Of a DNA stretch of 9,317 bases, positions 1-7,623 are shown in pieces (position 1 is the stretch's first letter; each line of letters opens with the position of its first letter). The position numbers were made by a program, and so were the translations under genes. Origin of the DNA: Cyanobacteriota bacterium (GTDB lineage Bacteria; Cyanobacteriota; Cyanobacteriia; Phormidesmidales; Phormidesmidaceae); NCBI GenBank assembly GCA_027619675.1, contig JAQCHG010000034.1, positions 1 to 9,317 on the forward strand, given 5' to 3'. The notes under the pieces were generated by a model, which was given only the letters and a program-made list of their open reading frames with translations, had not been told where the DNA came from and searched no databases.

Positions 1-1
1 C

Positions 2-739
2 GATGGGGTGATGGACAACGTCGCTGCCATCCTCGGGCTGCATGTGTACCCCAGCATCCAGGGCGGCCACATCGGCATTCGCTACGGTGCCCTCACCGCC
101 GCCGCCGATGACCTGGAGATCGACATCATTGGCGAGTCGGGCCACGGGGCGCGGCCCCATGAGGCCAAGGACGCCATCTGGTTGGCCGCCCAGGTGATCA
201 CCACCCTGCAACAGTCCATCAGCCGCACCCAAAACCCCCTGCACCCCGTGGTGCTCACCATCGGCCAAATCCACGGGGGCCGCGCCCCTAACGTAATTGC
301 CGACCATGTGAAGCTAACGGGCACGGTGCGATCGCTCCACCCCAATACCCGCGAGGCCCTCCCGGAATGGATTGAGGCGATCGTGGCGGCGGTATGCCAA
401 CCCTACGGGGCGCAGTACCGGGTCACCTATCGTCCTGGTGTGCCCTCAGTGCAAAATGACCCCACCCTGACCCAACTCACCGCCGCCTGCGCCGAGGAAG
501 CCTGGGGCAGCGATCGCGTCCAGTTAATTCTGGAACCCTCCCTGGGGGCCGAAGACTTTTCCCTCTACCTAGACCACGCCCCCGGCACCATGTTTCGCCT
601 GGGGGTGGGCTTCCCCAACCACGCCAACCCGCCCCTACACCACCCCTACTTCGAGGCCAATGAAGACGCCATCCTCACCGGGGTGGTGACCCTGGCCTAC
701 GCCGCCTATCGCTATTGGCAGGGCGAACCCCTGCCCTAA
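2..739 (+). CDS. M20 family (M20D-like) amidohydrolase / N-acyl-amino-acid hydrolase, 5' end missing
   Basis: This is the C-terminal 245 residues of a metal-dependent amidohydrolase of the M20D group (hippurate, IAA-amino acid and N-acetyl-amino acid hydrolases). These enzymes cut an amide bond to release a free amino acid in the cytoplasm. The frame is open from the first bases, so the start lies outside the window. Family members are about 390-405 residues, so roughly 150 are missing, including the Cys-x-His metal site. What is visible: the GLHVYP segment with a likely metal-ligand His at fragment residue 14; the dimerisation-domain signature GESGHGARPHEAKDAI; NVIADHVKLTGTVRSLHP; GAEDFSLYLDHAPG; and the C-terminal HHPYFEANEDA block with the last metal-ligand His (about residues 213-214). 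An M17 aminopeptidase starts 63 bases downstream on the same strand, so the two may be co-transcribed. The exact substrate cannot be read from the sequence. Confidence 0.93.
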   Translation, partial: DGVMDNVAAILGLHVYPSIQGGHIGIRYGALTAAADDLEIDIIGESGHGARPHEAKDAIWLAAQVITTLQQSISRTQNPLHPVVLTIGQIHGGRAPNVIADHVKLTGTVRSLHPNTREALPEWIEAIVAAVCQPYGAQYRVTYRPGVPSVQNDPTLTQLTAACAEEAWGSDRVQLILEPSLGAEDFSLYLDHAPGTMFRLGVGFPNHANPPLHHPYFEANEDAILTGVVTLAYAAYRYWQGEPLP

Positions 740-802
740 AAGCCCTCCCTAAAAGTCTGTGATAGGGTCAGGAAGGCGTTCCAGACGAATCGGTACATCA
801 GC

Positions 803-2164
803 GTGACTGCAACCCCCTCCATTCCCCTAACCTTGGTAACCGCCGCCCAACTGGCGGATCACTTTGCCGACGCCCAACCCTGGATTCAAGCCACGGGCTT
901 TAAGGCCGACGCCGGTAGCTTTTGCCTCCTACCGGACAGCGGCGGCGGCGTAGGCCGGGTGCTGGTGGGGCGCAACAGCCATTTGGATCCCTGGTTGCTG
1001 GGGAATTTACCCCACGCTCTGCCCCCCCATCGTTACCGTCTGGAGGGGGACTTTACCCCCGAGGAGGCCACCCAACTGGCCCTGGGTTGGAAGCTGGGGC
1101 AGTATCGCTTTAGCCGTTATAAAGAAGCTGGCCCCGCCCCCGTGGCGGAGTTGGATCTGCCGGACCCCTGCGATCGCGACTACCTCGAAGCGGCCACAGA
1201 AGCCACCTATCTGGTGCGGGATCTGATCACCACCCCCGCCAACAACATGGGACCCGCCCAGTTGGAAGAAGCGGCTCGGGTTCTCGCGGTCACCTATGGG
1301 GCTGACCTGACGGTGATCACTGGGGACAGTCTAGAAACCCAAAATTTCCCCATGGTCTATGCCGTGGGCAAAGCCAGCACCGAGGCCCCCCGGCTCATTG
1401 ACCTACGCTGGGGAGATTTGGATGCCCCCAAGGTCACCCTGGTGGGCAAAGGGGTGTGCTTTGATTCCGGCGGTCTAGACATCAAGCCCTCGCGGGGCAT
1501 GTTGATGATGAAAAAAGACATGGGGGGCGCGGCCCACGTCCTGGGGGTGGCCCTGATGATCATGAAGCTGCGGCTGCCCGTGTGCCTGCGGGTCCTGATC
1601 CCCGCCGTGGAAAACAGCATCGCGGGCAATGCCATGCGGCCCCTGGATGTGCTGTCCTCCCGCAAAGGCATCACCGTGGAGGTGGGCAATACCGACGCCG
1701 AAGGACGGCTAGTGCTGGCGGATGCCCTCTGGGAAGCCTGCGGCGACCAGCCCACCCTGCTGGTGGATTTCGCCACCCTGACGGGGGCGGCGCGGGTGGC
1801 CCTGGGCACAGAGCTGCCCGCCTTTTTCTGCAACCGCGAGGAAACGGCCACCGCCTTCCAAACCGCTATGGCGACGGCTAACGATCCCCTCTGGCAACTG
1901 CCCCTGCACCGCCCCTATCGGGACATGCTCAGCAGCAAGGTGGCAGACCTATCCAACGTCTCCAACAGTTCCTACGGGGGGGCCATCACCGCCGCCCTCT
2001 TCCTCCAGGAGTTTGTGAAAAAAGACATTCCCTGGGTCCACATTGACGTGATGGCCTGGAATATCCGCAGTCTACCGGGTCGTCCTGAAGGCGGCGAAGC
2101 CATGGGGATGCGGGCGGTGTTTGAACTCATCCGCCACCACAGCGCGATCGCCCCAGCCCCCTAG
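803..2164 (+). CDS. M17 leucyl aminopeptidase family protein
   Basis: This is a 453-residue, complete, two-metal cytosolic aminopeptidase that removes N-terminal residues from peptides. The C-terminal catalytic domain is intact. Aligning by spacing to E. coli PepA gives metal ligands K216 and D221 (GKGVCFDSGG), D239 (KKDMGGA), and D298 and E300 (NTDAEGRL). The catalytic Lys is K228 (DIKPS) and the catalytic Arg is R302. The intervals 5, 7, 11 and 59 residues match PepA exactly. The N-terminal domain (about residues 1-125) is divergent and shorter than in PepA (about 500 residues), so this may be a second M17 paralogue rather than the main PepA; hence no gene symbol. The start is GTG at 803 with no clear Shine-Dalgarno sequence. 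No other start codon is available in frame upstream, which supports it. It follows the M20 gene by 63 bases with no terminator seen between, consistent with a peptide-degradation pair. Confidence 0.95.
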   Translation: MTATPSIPLTLVTAAQLADHFADAQPWIQATGFKADAGSFCLLPDSGGGVGRVLVGRNSHLDPWLLGNLPHALPPHRYRLEGDFTPEEATQLALGWKLGQYRFSRYKEAGPAPVAELDLPDPCDRDYLEAATEATYLVRDLITTPANNMGPAQLEEAARVLAVTYGADLTVITGDSLETQNFPMVYAVGKASTEAPRLIDLRWGDLDAPKVTLVGKGVCFDSGGLDIKPSRGMLMMKKDMGGAAHVLGVALMIMKLRLPVCLRVLIPAVENSIAGNAMRPLDVLSSRKGITVEVGNTDAEGRLVLADALWEACGDQPTLLVDFATLTGAARVALGTELPAFFCNREETATAFQTAMATANDPLWQLPLHRPYRDMLSSKVADLSNVSNSSYGGAITAALFLQEFVKKDIPWVHIDVMAWNIRSLPGRPEGGEAMGMRAVFELIRHHSAIAPAP

Positions 2165-2298
2165 CCGAGTACACCCCGCATCCATGGGTGCCTCGGTCCC
2201 TGGGGGAGGGCAGTCAAAAATGCGACAGTCATAGCGCTTAAGCCATCACAGTCGAGAACGGTCGTGTAAGAGGTCCAGCGATAGGGACAATCCAGGCT

Positions 2299-2991
2299 AT
2301 GGTTACCCGTCCTTCCCACAGTCCACCCATCCATTTACCCCCATTAGAAAATGGCGATCGCCTCTCGCGACCAGAATTTGAGCGTCGCTACGCCGCTAGT
2401 GCCCATGTCAACAAGGCTGAATTGATTGAAGGGATCGTTTACGTGGCTTCTCCTTTGCGGTTTATCACCCATGCTGAGCCCCATGGACGGTTGGCTACTT
2501 GGCTCGGCACCTATGCGGCAATGACGCCTCTGGTATCGTTGGGGATTGAGCCCACCCTTCGCCTCGATCTGGACAATGAACCCCAGCCCGATGCGGTCCT
2601 GCGTCTGGAGGAATCGGTGGGGGGCCAGTCCCGCATTACCGAAACTGGCTATCTGGAAGGAACACCAGAACTGGTGGCAGAGATCGCGGCTAGCAGTGCC
2701 GCCATTGATCTTGGGGATAAAAAGAACGCCTATCGCCGCAACGGTATTCCCGAGTATCTGGTCTGGAACGTCTACGACAACCAGATTGAATGGCTCCACC
2801 TGGTAGAGGGTATCTATCAACCCTTACCGATGGCACCGGATGGCAACATCCACAGCCGCGTCTTTCCGGGACTGTGGTTGGCCGTTGATGCCCTCCTGAG
2901 CCAAGATATGCCCGCAGTACTGACCACCCTCCAGGCAGGTCTGCGATCAGGGGACTACCAAACTTGGGCAGCGTCCCTTACCCACCCCTGA
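2299..2991 (+). CDS. Uma2 family (DUF820) putative restriction-endonuclease-fold protein
   Basis: This 230-residue protein belongs to the Uma2/DUF820 family, which is strongly expanded in cyanobacteria and has a PD-(D/E)XK nuclease fold; its cellular role is mostly unknown. Visible family marks are E44 in the AELIEGIVYVAS segment, D98 in EPQPDAVLRL, E128 in ELVAEIAASS, and K141/K142 before AYRRNGIPEYLVWNV. D98, E128 and the Lys form the expected nuclease-type active site, so the protein looks catalytically intact. The length is typical or slightly long (usually about 190-230), with an extra Pro-rich N-terminus and a C-terminal tail after residue 200. The start is ATG 2299, with only a weak purine stretch upstream (AGGG about 12 bases before it). 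It stands alone, 134 bases after the aminopeptidase gene and convergent with wecB. No partner methylase or toxin-antitoxin gene is adjacent. Nuclease activity is inferred from the family. Confidence 0.9.
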   Translation: MVTRPSHSPPIHLPPLENGDRLSRPEFERRYAASAHVNKAELIEGIVYVASPLRFITHAEPHGRLATWLGTYAAMTPLVSLGIEPTLRLDLDNEPQPDAVLRLEESVGGQSRITETGYLEGTPELVAEIAASSAAIDLGDKKNAYRRNGIPEYLVWNVYDNQIEWLHLVEGIYQPLPMAPDGNIHSRVFPGLWLAVDALLSQDMPAVLTTLQAGLRSGDYQTWAASLTHP

Positions 2992-3142
2992 ACCCAGCCC
3001 AACCGTTGAACATTGCCAGGGCTGCCCCTCAAGCCTTGACAAACTGTTAACCCCTGGCGGGGGATGCGGGTTCAAATGGTGAGCATCTGCCAACACTCAG
3101 GTTTTGCTGATGGCCGCTTGAATACCTGAACTGAGGTGGGGA

Positions 3143-4264
3143 TCAGCCCATGCCACCAAAGTAATCCCGGACGATCGCCACAATGCGTTGGGCCGCTTGA
3201 CCATCCCCAAAGGGGTTCACCGCTTGGGCCATGGCATTGTAGGCGGTTGCGTCACTCAACAGGGCCGCAGCGGCCCCAGCGATAGTGGAGGCGTCGGTGC
3301 CCACCAGTTGGGCGGTCCCCGCCGCGATCGCCTCCGGTCGTTCCGTAGTCTCCCGCAGCACCAGCACGGGTTTCCCCAGCCCTGGCGCTTCCTCCTGTAA
3401 CCCGCCGGAGTCCGTCAGTAGTAGGGTGCAGCGCTGCATGGCCCCCACCAACTGACTGTAGTCTAGTGGTTCCGTGAGAAAGACGCGGGGATGATCCCCC
3501 AGCAGAGCGGTTAGGGGCTCCCGCACGGTGGGGTTGCGGTGCAGGGGCAACAGCAGCGCCGTATCGGGGAACTTATCCAAAAGGGTGAGGAACCCCTGGG
3601 CAATGTCCCGGAGGGGATCACCCCAGTTTTCTCGACGATGGACCGTGGACAGCAGCACCCGATATTGGCTCCAGTCCAGGTTGGGGATCGGGCAAGGGGG
3701 CTGCTGGGCCGCCACCTTCAGCAAAGCATCAATCACCGTATTGCCCGTGTGGTGAATCTGCCCCACCACGCCGGATTTGTGCAGATGGCCCACGGCGGTT
3801 TCCGTGGGGGCAAAGTGCAGCCGGGTAATTTGGGAAATGAGACGACGGTTGGCCTCTTCGGGAAAGGGGTTGAGTAGGTCATCGGTGCGCAGCCCTGCTT
3901 CCACATGGCCCACGGGGATTTTTTGGTAGAAGGCAGCGAGGGCAGCGGCAAAAGCGGTGGTGGTGTCCCCCTGCACAATCACCAAGTCTGGGCGGTGCTG
4001 CTGAAACCAGGTTTCTAGCCCCTGCAAGCTGCGGCAGGTGATGTCCGTTAGGGTTTGGCGGGGCTGCATAATTTCCAAGTCCGCATCCGCCGTTAGGCCA
4101 AACAGGTCCATGACTTGGGTGACCATTTCCCGGTGTTGCCCGGTCAGCACCACCTGGGTGGCAAACCCCTCCGCTTGCCGAAACGCCTCAATCACCGGAG
4201 CCAGCTTAATCGCCTCCGGTCGCGTGCCCAGGGTAATGCAGATACGAATGGGTGCCGTCACCAT
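3143..4264 (-). CDS. wecB: UDP-N-acetylglucosamine 2-epimerase (non-hydrolysing)
   Basis: This 373-residue cytoplasmic enzyme interconverts UDP-GlcNAc and UDP-ManNAc, supplying ManNAc-derived sugars for surface polysaccharides. The GT-B-like fold is complete and family signatures appear in order: TRPEAIKLAPVI with R15, VVLTGQHREM, QGDTTT with D100, HVEAGLRT with E122, PFPEEANRR with E136, TVHRREN with H209, LPLHRNP, and TDSGGLQEEAPGLGKPVLVLRETTERPE near residues 284-310. R15, D100, E122, E136 and H209 correspond to E. coli WecB R10, D95, E117, E131 and H213. The frame extends to a TTG at 4279, but ATG 4264 is chosen: it has an AGGA five bases upstream and the TTG has no ribosome site and lies inside the T-run of a hairpin. 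It is convergent with the Uma2 gene and divergent from the CRR6-like gene. No other sugar-nucleotide gene is directly adjacent. Confidence 0.96.
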   Translation of the reverse strand: MVTAPIRICITLGTRPEAIKLAPVIEAFRQAEGFATQVVLTGQHREMVTQVMDLFGLTADADLEIMQPRQTLTDITCRSLQGLETWFQQHRPDLVIVQGDTTTAFAAALAAFYQKIPVGHVEAGLRTDDLLNPFPEEANRRLISQITRLHFAPTETAVGHLHKSGVVGQIHHTGNTVIDALLKVAAQQPPCPIPNLDWSQYRVLLSTVHRRENWGDPLRDIAQGFLTLLDKFPDTALLLPLHRNPTVREPLTALLGDHPRVFLTEPLDYSQLVGAMQRCTLLLTDSGGLQEEAPGLGKPVLVLRETTERPEAIAAGTAQLVGTDASTIAGAAAALLSDATAYNAMAQAVNPFGDGQAAQRIVAIVRDYFGGMG

Positions 4265-4277
4265 AGGGGTCCTATCC

Positions 4278-4303
4278 AATAAAAAGGCAGGCGATCGCCT
4301 GCC
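4278..4303 (-). terminator. Terminator-like hairpin on a HIP1 palindrome in the wecB leader
   Basis: Bases 4286-4303 form a perfect 18-base palindrome, GGCAGGCGATCGCCTGCC, centred on the HIP1 octamer. Read on the - strand it folds as a 7-base-pair GC-rich stem with a GATC loop and is followed at once by TTTTTATT. That is the classic layout of an intrinsic terminator. It ends only about 14 bases before the wecB ATG at 4264. It could stop antisense transcripts coming from the CRR6-like gene, act as an attenuator in the wecB leader, or be an extended HIP1 site next to an A/T run by chance. The sequence cannot distinguish these. Confidence 0.4.
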
Positions 4304-4371
4304 ACGGTTCTATCATGGCACGGGCGGCGACCCGTACCTGGCACAATGAAGGAGACCATTTCCCCAGTACC

Positions 4372-4851
4372 ATGGCCCAGACCGTTGCCCTCACCCTCGA
4401 CCCCCTCACCCGTCTGGATCTAACCCCAGCCCGTCAGGTGATTGATGCCTTGATGGCCGAGGGCAAAATCCTCGATCCAGAGGTGAAACTCAGCTTTGCC
4501 ATCGATATTCCCCGCGATCCCGCCGATCCCCGTGAACTGTCGGAATTGCCGGAGGTGCGTCTTTGGTTCATTCGCCTCGACCAGCACTATCCCTGGCTGC
4601 CCCTAGTGTTGGATTGGGAAGCGGGGGAATTGGGCCGCTACGCCGCCATGCTGGTGCCCCACCAGTTCAGCCCCAAGGACGGCATCCGCTACAACCCCGA
4701 AGCCTTGGAAATTTTCGTGATGGGCAAAATTTTCGCGATCGCCCAATGGCTGACCGCCCAAGGCATCACCCAGTTCACCCGCCTCAAGTTCATGACCCAA
4801 ATGTTGGGCTATGAAATTGATGATGGTTTATTTGAGCTGCTGAAGGCTTAG
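4372..4851 (+). CDS. CRR6-like (DUF1817) NDH-1 maturation factor
   Basis: This 159-residue soluble protein resembles the chlororespiratory reduction 6 (CRR6) family, found in cyanobacteria and chloroplasts. Family members help mature the NdhI subunit during assembly of the NDH-1 (photosynthetic complex I) connecting arm. The recognisable conserved core is residues 73-155: YPWLPLVLDWEAGELGRYAAM, then LVPHQFSPKDGIRYNPEALEIFVM, and LGYEIDDGLFELL at the end. There is no signal peptide or membrane segment. Length fits the cyanobacterial family. ATG 4372 is preferred because the conserved part begins after it. The frame also runs back to an ATG at 4315, which has no ribosome site. An AAGGAG at 4349-4354 lies 17 bases before ATG 4372, further than usual. 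The gene is divergent from wecB and ends in a strong terminator, so it is probably monocistronic. The family call rests on remembered motifs, not on a search. Confidence 0.8.
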   Translation: MAQTVALTLDPLTRLDLTPARQVIDALMAEGKILDPEVKLSFAIDIPRDPADPRELSELPEVRLWFIRLDQHYPWLPLVLDWEAGELGRYAAMLVPHQFSPKDGIRYNPEALEIFVMGKIFAIAQWLTAQGITQFTRLKFMTQMLGYEIDDGLFELLKA

Positions 4852-4875
4852 CAGGGGTAGGGATTAGGAGGCATA

Positions 4876-4915
4876 ACAAACCCCCGTGAAATCGTGCGAT
4901 TTCACGGGGGTTTGT
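4876..4915. terminator. Bidirectional intrinsic terminator
   Basis: Two perfectly complementary 19-base arms (4876-4894 and 4897-4915) form a hairpin. Its core is CCCCCGTGAAAT paired with ATTTCACGGGGG, with the tip effectively a 4-base loop GTGC. The stem is flanked by AACAAA on the left and TTTGT on the right, so it ends in a T-rich stretch on either strand. It sits between the ends of two convergent genes: the CRR6-like gene stops 24 bases to the left and the glucan phosphorylase gene stops about 50 bases to the right. It can serve both. Confidence 0.92.
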
Positions 4916-4965
4916 CTAGGTTGATTACTTGAATGGCTGACGGTTTAGGTCAAGCCACCCAAACC

Positions 4966-7602
4966 TTAGTGCGTGCGGACCTCAGAGCGGGCGGTGATGG
5001 GTTCTGAGAACTCAGACGTGACCTCAATCGCCACCTCCTCAGGGTTAGCCCACAGCAACACCTTCGGGTCTAGAGAACTGCTTAGGTACTCATGCTTCGG
5101 CAAAATCCGCAGCGAGAGCCCTTGCAGACCGCTGTGGGTGTAGGTCAGGTCCACCCCATAGCAGTGGCGACCCTGGTCATCTTGGCCCCGATAGGCCATG
5201 GCTGTTGCTTCCCCGCCGTGGATTTCTCCATCCACACCAACACTGCCTTGGTAGAGTTCCACCTCAATGTCGTGGTGGGTTAGGTCCCCAGTATGAAGGC
5301 GAGTCGTCACCTGGAAGGGTTGATTGACCTGCAACTCCGTTTCAGCGGCAATGGTCACCGACTCAATGTGCATTTCATACCAGCAGCGCAGCAGGTGATC
5401 CTGCCACTGGGCCAGGGTCTTGGCCGGGGCATAGCGGTGATCCGATAGACGAGAGAGGCGATCGCTGGCGGTGAAATAGGCCCGGCGGGCATATTCCTTC
5501 ACCATGCGGGCGGTATTAAACCGGGGGGTGTTGAGGTGGATGGCATCCTTCATTTTTTGCACCCAGCCCCGAGGCACCCCATTCTCATCCCGACCGTAAA
5601 ACAGAGGCACCACCTCTTGCTCCAGCAACTCGTAGAAGGCATCCGCCTCCACATCATCCTGGTAGTTGGGGTCCTCATAATCTTCTCCAGAGCCAATGGA
5701 CCAGCCCGTGCGAACATAGTCCGCCTCATCCCACCAGCCATCTAAGACGCTGAGGTTGGGCAAGCCATTCATCGCCGCCTTCATGCCGCTGGTGCCTGAG
5801 GCTTCCCGAGGCCGACGGGGGTTGTTGAGCCACACATCGCAGCCCGCTACCATGGCGCGGGAGAGGTGGATGTCGTAGTTGGGCACAAACACAATGGATT
5901 TGGTCAGCCCTTCCTCACGGGTAAAGCGAATGATCTTGCGGATCAGTTCTTTCCCAGGGATGTCCTTGGGGTGGGCCTTCCCGGCGATCACAAACTGCAC
6001 CCGTCGCCCCGAGGCGGTGATGATCTTGCGGAGGCGTTCCACATCCCGCAGGAATAGGGTGGCCCGCTTGTAGGTGGCAAAGCGACGGGCAAAGCCAATG
6101 GTCAGCACCGTTGGGTCTAGCACCTCTTGGGCTTCGCTGATTTCGTGGGGAGACGCCCCCCGCTCCCGCAGGCTGCGCTGGAGGCGATCGCGCACGTACA
6201 CCACCATTTGCGAACGACACAGCTCGTGGTTGCGCCACAGTTCCTCATCGGGGATGGTGGCCACCCGATCCCACAGGGGATCCTTGCTGCCTGCCTGGGA
6301 CCACTTGGGACCGAGGTAGCGATCGTAGAGTTCTTGGGTGGGCTTAGCCACACAACTGCGGGCATGGACCCCATTGGTAATGGAGGTAATGGGCACCTCT
6401 TCCTTGGGCAGCCCCGCCCAGAGGCCACCAAACATATCGCGGGATACCGCCCCGTGTAGTTGGCTCACCCCGTTGACAAAGGTGGCGGTCTTAATCGCCA
6501 GCACCGCCATGCTAAAGGGGGTAGACAGGTCCCCCGTGTCTTCCCGGCCCATGGCCAGAAACTCCGCATCGGACAGGCCAAAACGCTGGGCGTAGTGGCC
6601 CAGGTAGTACAGCACCTTGTCAGCGCCAAACAGATCAATCCCGGCAGGCACGGGGGTATGGGTGGTGAACATTTGGCTGGCGGTGGCCACCTGCAACGCT
6701 TCCTTGTAGGTCAGCCCGGCTTCGTCCATCAACATGCGAATGCGCTCTAGGGCCAAGAAGGCAGAGTGCCCTTCATTCATGTGGTAGACGCTGGGTTGCA
6801 GGCCCAGGGCCTTTAACATCCGCACGCCGCCAATCCCCAGCATGATCTCCTGGTGGATGCGCATGTCGATGTCGCCCCCGTAGAGGCGATCGCAGATGTC
6901 CTGGTCGTACTGGCTGTTGGACTCAATGTTGGTGTCCAGCAGATACAGGGGCACCGTGCCCACCTGCACCCGCCAGACCCGTGCGTAAACCTGGCGACCG
7001 GGGTAGTCCACCGCAATGCGAATTTCATTGCCCTCCCCATCCCGCTCTAGGTGCAGGGGCATGTTGTAGAAATCATTGATGGGATAGCGTTCCTGCTGCC
7101 AACCATCGGCATTCAGGTACTGGGCAAAGTAGCCCTCCTGGTACAACAGGCCCACCGCCACCAAGGGCAGCCCCAGATCGCTGGCGGACTTGAGGTGATC
7201 CCCCGCCAGTACCCCCAACCCGCCGGAGTAAACGGGCATACAGGAGGTCAGCCCAAACTCCATAGAAAAGTAAGCGTAGCTCTCCCCATCCGTGGGGCGA
7301 GACCGATTTTTGCGGTACCAAGTGCGATTGTTGAGGTAGTCCTCCATGCGCTGCAAGGCCCGCTCAATTTGGGCCAAGAAGCCTTCATCTTCAGCCACTT
7401 CCTGGAGTCGCTGCTGATTGATGGTCCCCAACATCAAGACGGGGTTGTAGCGGCTTGATTCCCAGAGGTCTGGGTCTAAGCGCCGAAACAACTCAACGGT
7501 GTCCACGTCCCAGTCCCATTGCAGGTTGTAGGCTAGGGTGCGCAGACCTTCCAACCGCGAGGGTAGGGACGGTACAACATTAAACGTGCGAATAGGCCGC
7601 AT
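4966..7602 (-). CDS. glgP: Alpha-glucan phosphorylase (GT35, DUF3417-containing type)
   Basis: This 878-residue enzyme releases glucose-1-phosphate from glycogen-type alpha-1,4-glucans using pyridoxal phosphate. The N-terminus (about 1-100, RPIRTFNVVPSLP then LAYNLQWDWD) is a DUF3417 domain. This marks the archaeal/bacterial phosphorylase type rather than the E. coli or plant GlgP type. The catalytic core follows: YFSMEFGLTS (about 111), SGGLGVLAGDHLKSASDLG (127-144), MNEGHSAF, THTPVPAG, SITNGVHA (407-414), GFARRFATYKRA (503-514), AGKAHPKD, and PREASGTSGMKAAMNG, whose K608 is the expected PLP-binding Lys. Residues about 745-878 form a beta-rich tail that is usual in this type. ATG 7602 is preferred over a TTG at 7653: family proteins begin at about this MRPIRTFN-like point and a GGA sits just upstream. 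The gene lies 168 bases downstream of a glycosyltransferase gene on the same strand and ends at a strong two-way terminator. Confidence 0.95.
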   Translation of the reverse strand: MRPIRTFNVVPSLPSRLEGLRTLAYNLQWDWDVDTVELFRRLDPDLWESSRYNPVLMLGTINQQRLQEVAEDEGFLAQIERALQRMEDYLNNRTWYRKNRSRPTDGESYAYFSMEFGLTSCMPVYSGGLGVLAGDHLKSASDLGLPLVAVGLLYQEGYFAQYLNADGWQQERYPINDFYNMPLHLERDGEGNEIRIAVDYPGRQVYARVWRVQVGTVPLYLLDTNIESNSQYDQDICDRLYGGDIDMRIHQEIMLGIGGVRMLKALGLQPSVYHMNEGHSAFLALERIRMLMDEAGLTYKEALQVATASQMFTTHTPVPAGIDLFGADKVLYYLGHYAQRFGLSDAEFLAMGREDTGDLSTPFSMAVLAIKTATFVNGVSQLHGAVSRDMFGGLWAGLPKEEVPITSITNGVHARSCVAKPTQELYDRYLGPKWSQAGSKDPLWDRVATIPDEELWRNHELCRSQMVVYVRDRLQRSLRERGASPHEISEAQEVLDPTVLTIGFARRFATYKRATLFLRDVERLRKIITASGRRVQFVIAGKAHPKDIPGKELIRKIIRFTREEGLTKSIVFVPNYDIHLSRAMVAGCDVWLNNPRRPREASGTSGMKAAMNGLPNLSVLDGWWDEADYVRTGWSIGSGEDYEDPNYQDDVEADAFYELLEQEVVPLFYGRDENGVPRGWVQKMKDAIHLNTPRFNTARMVKEYARRAYFTASDRLSRLSDHRYAPAKTLAQWQDHLLRCWYEMHIESVTIAAETELQVNQPFQVTTRLHTGDLTHHDIEVELYQGSVGVDGEIHGGEATAMAYRGQDDQGRHCYGVDLTYTHSGLQGLSLRILPKHEYLSSSLDPKVLLWANPEEVAIEVTSEFSEPITARSEVRTH

Positions 7603-7623
7603 AGTTCCAAGTCCGGTGGGTGC

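Noticed and set aside
1357..1851. 164-codon open frame on the - strand inside the aminopeptidase gene
   Set aside because: It is antisense to the most conserved part of the M17 catalytic domain, has no recognisable protein features and is rich in Arg, Ser and Pro, as expected for a shadow frame in GC-rich DNA.
2187..2213. Possible hairpin after the aminopeptidase gene
   Set aside because: The arms pair only with internal mismatches and no T-run follows, so it does not qualify as an intrinsic terminator.
2344..2820. 158-codon open frame on the - strand inside the Uma2 gene
   Set aside because: It lies fully opposite a recognised gene, shows no known motif and lacks a ribosome site; treated as a shadow frame.
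2992..3142. Search for a terminator between the convergent Uma2 and wecB genes
   Set aside because: Only a 6-base stem (TCAGGT at 3097-3102 with ACCTGA at 3124-3129) with a 21-base loop and no T-run is seen; not convincing.
4346..4423. 25-codon frame overlapping the start of the CRR6-like gene
   Set aside because: Its ATG has no ribosome site upstream and the encoded peptide is mostly Pro and Ser; it is mentioned only because of the displaced AAGGAG.
7051..7458. 135-codon + strand open frame opposite glgP
   Set aside because: It is antisense to conserved phosphorylase sequence, and its composition (His, Gln and Gly rich) is typical of the reverse complement of GC-rich coding DNA.
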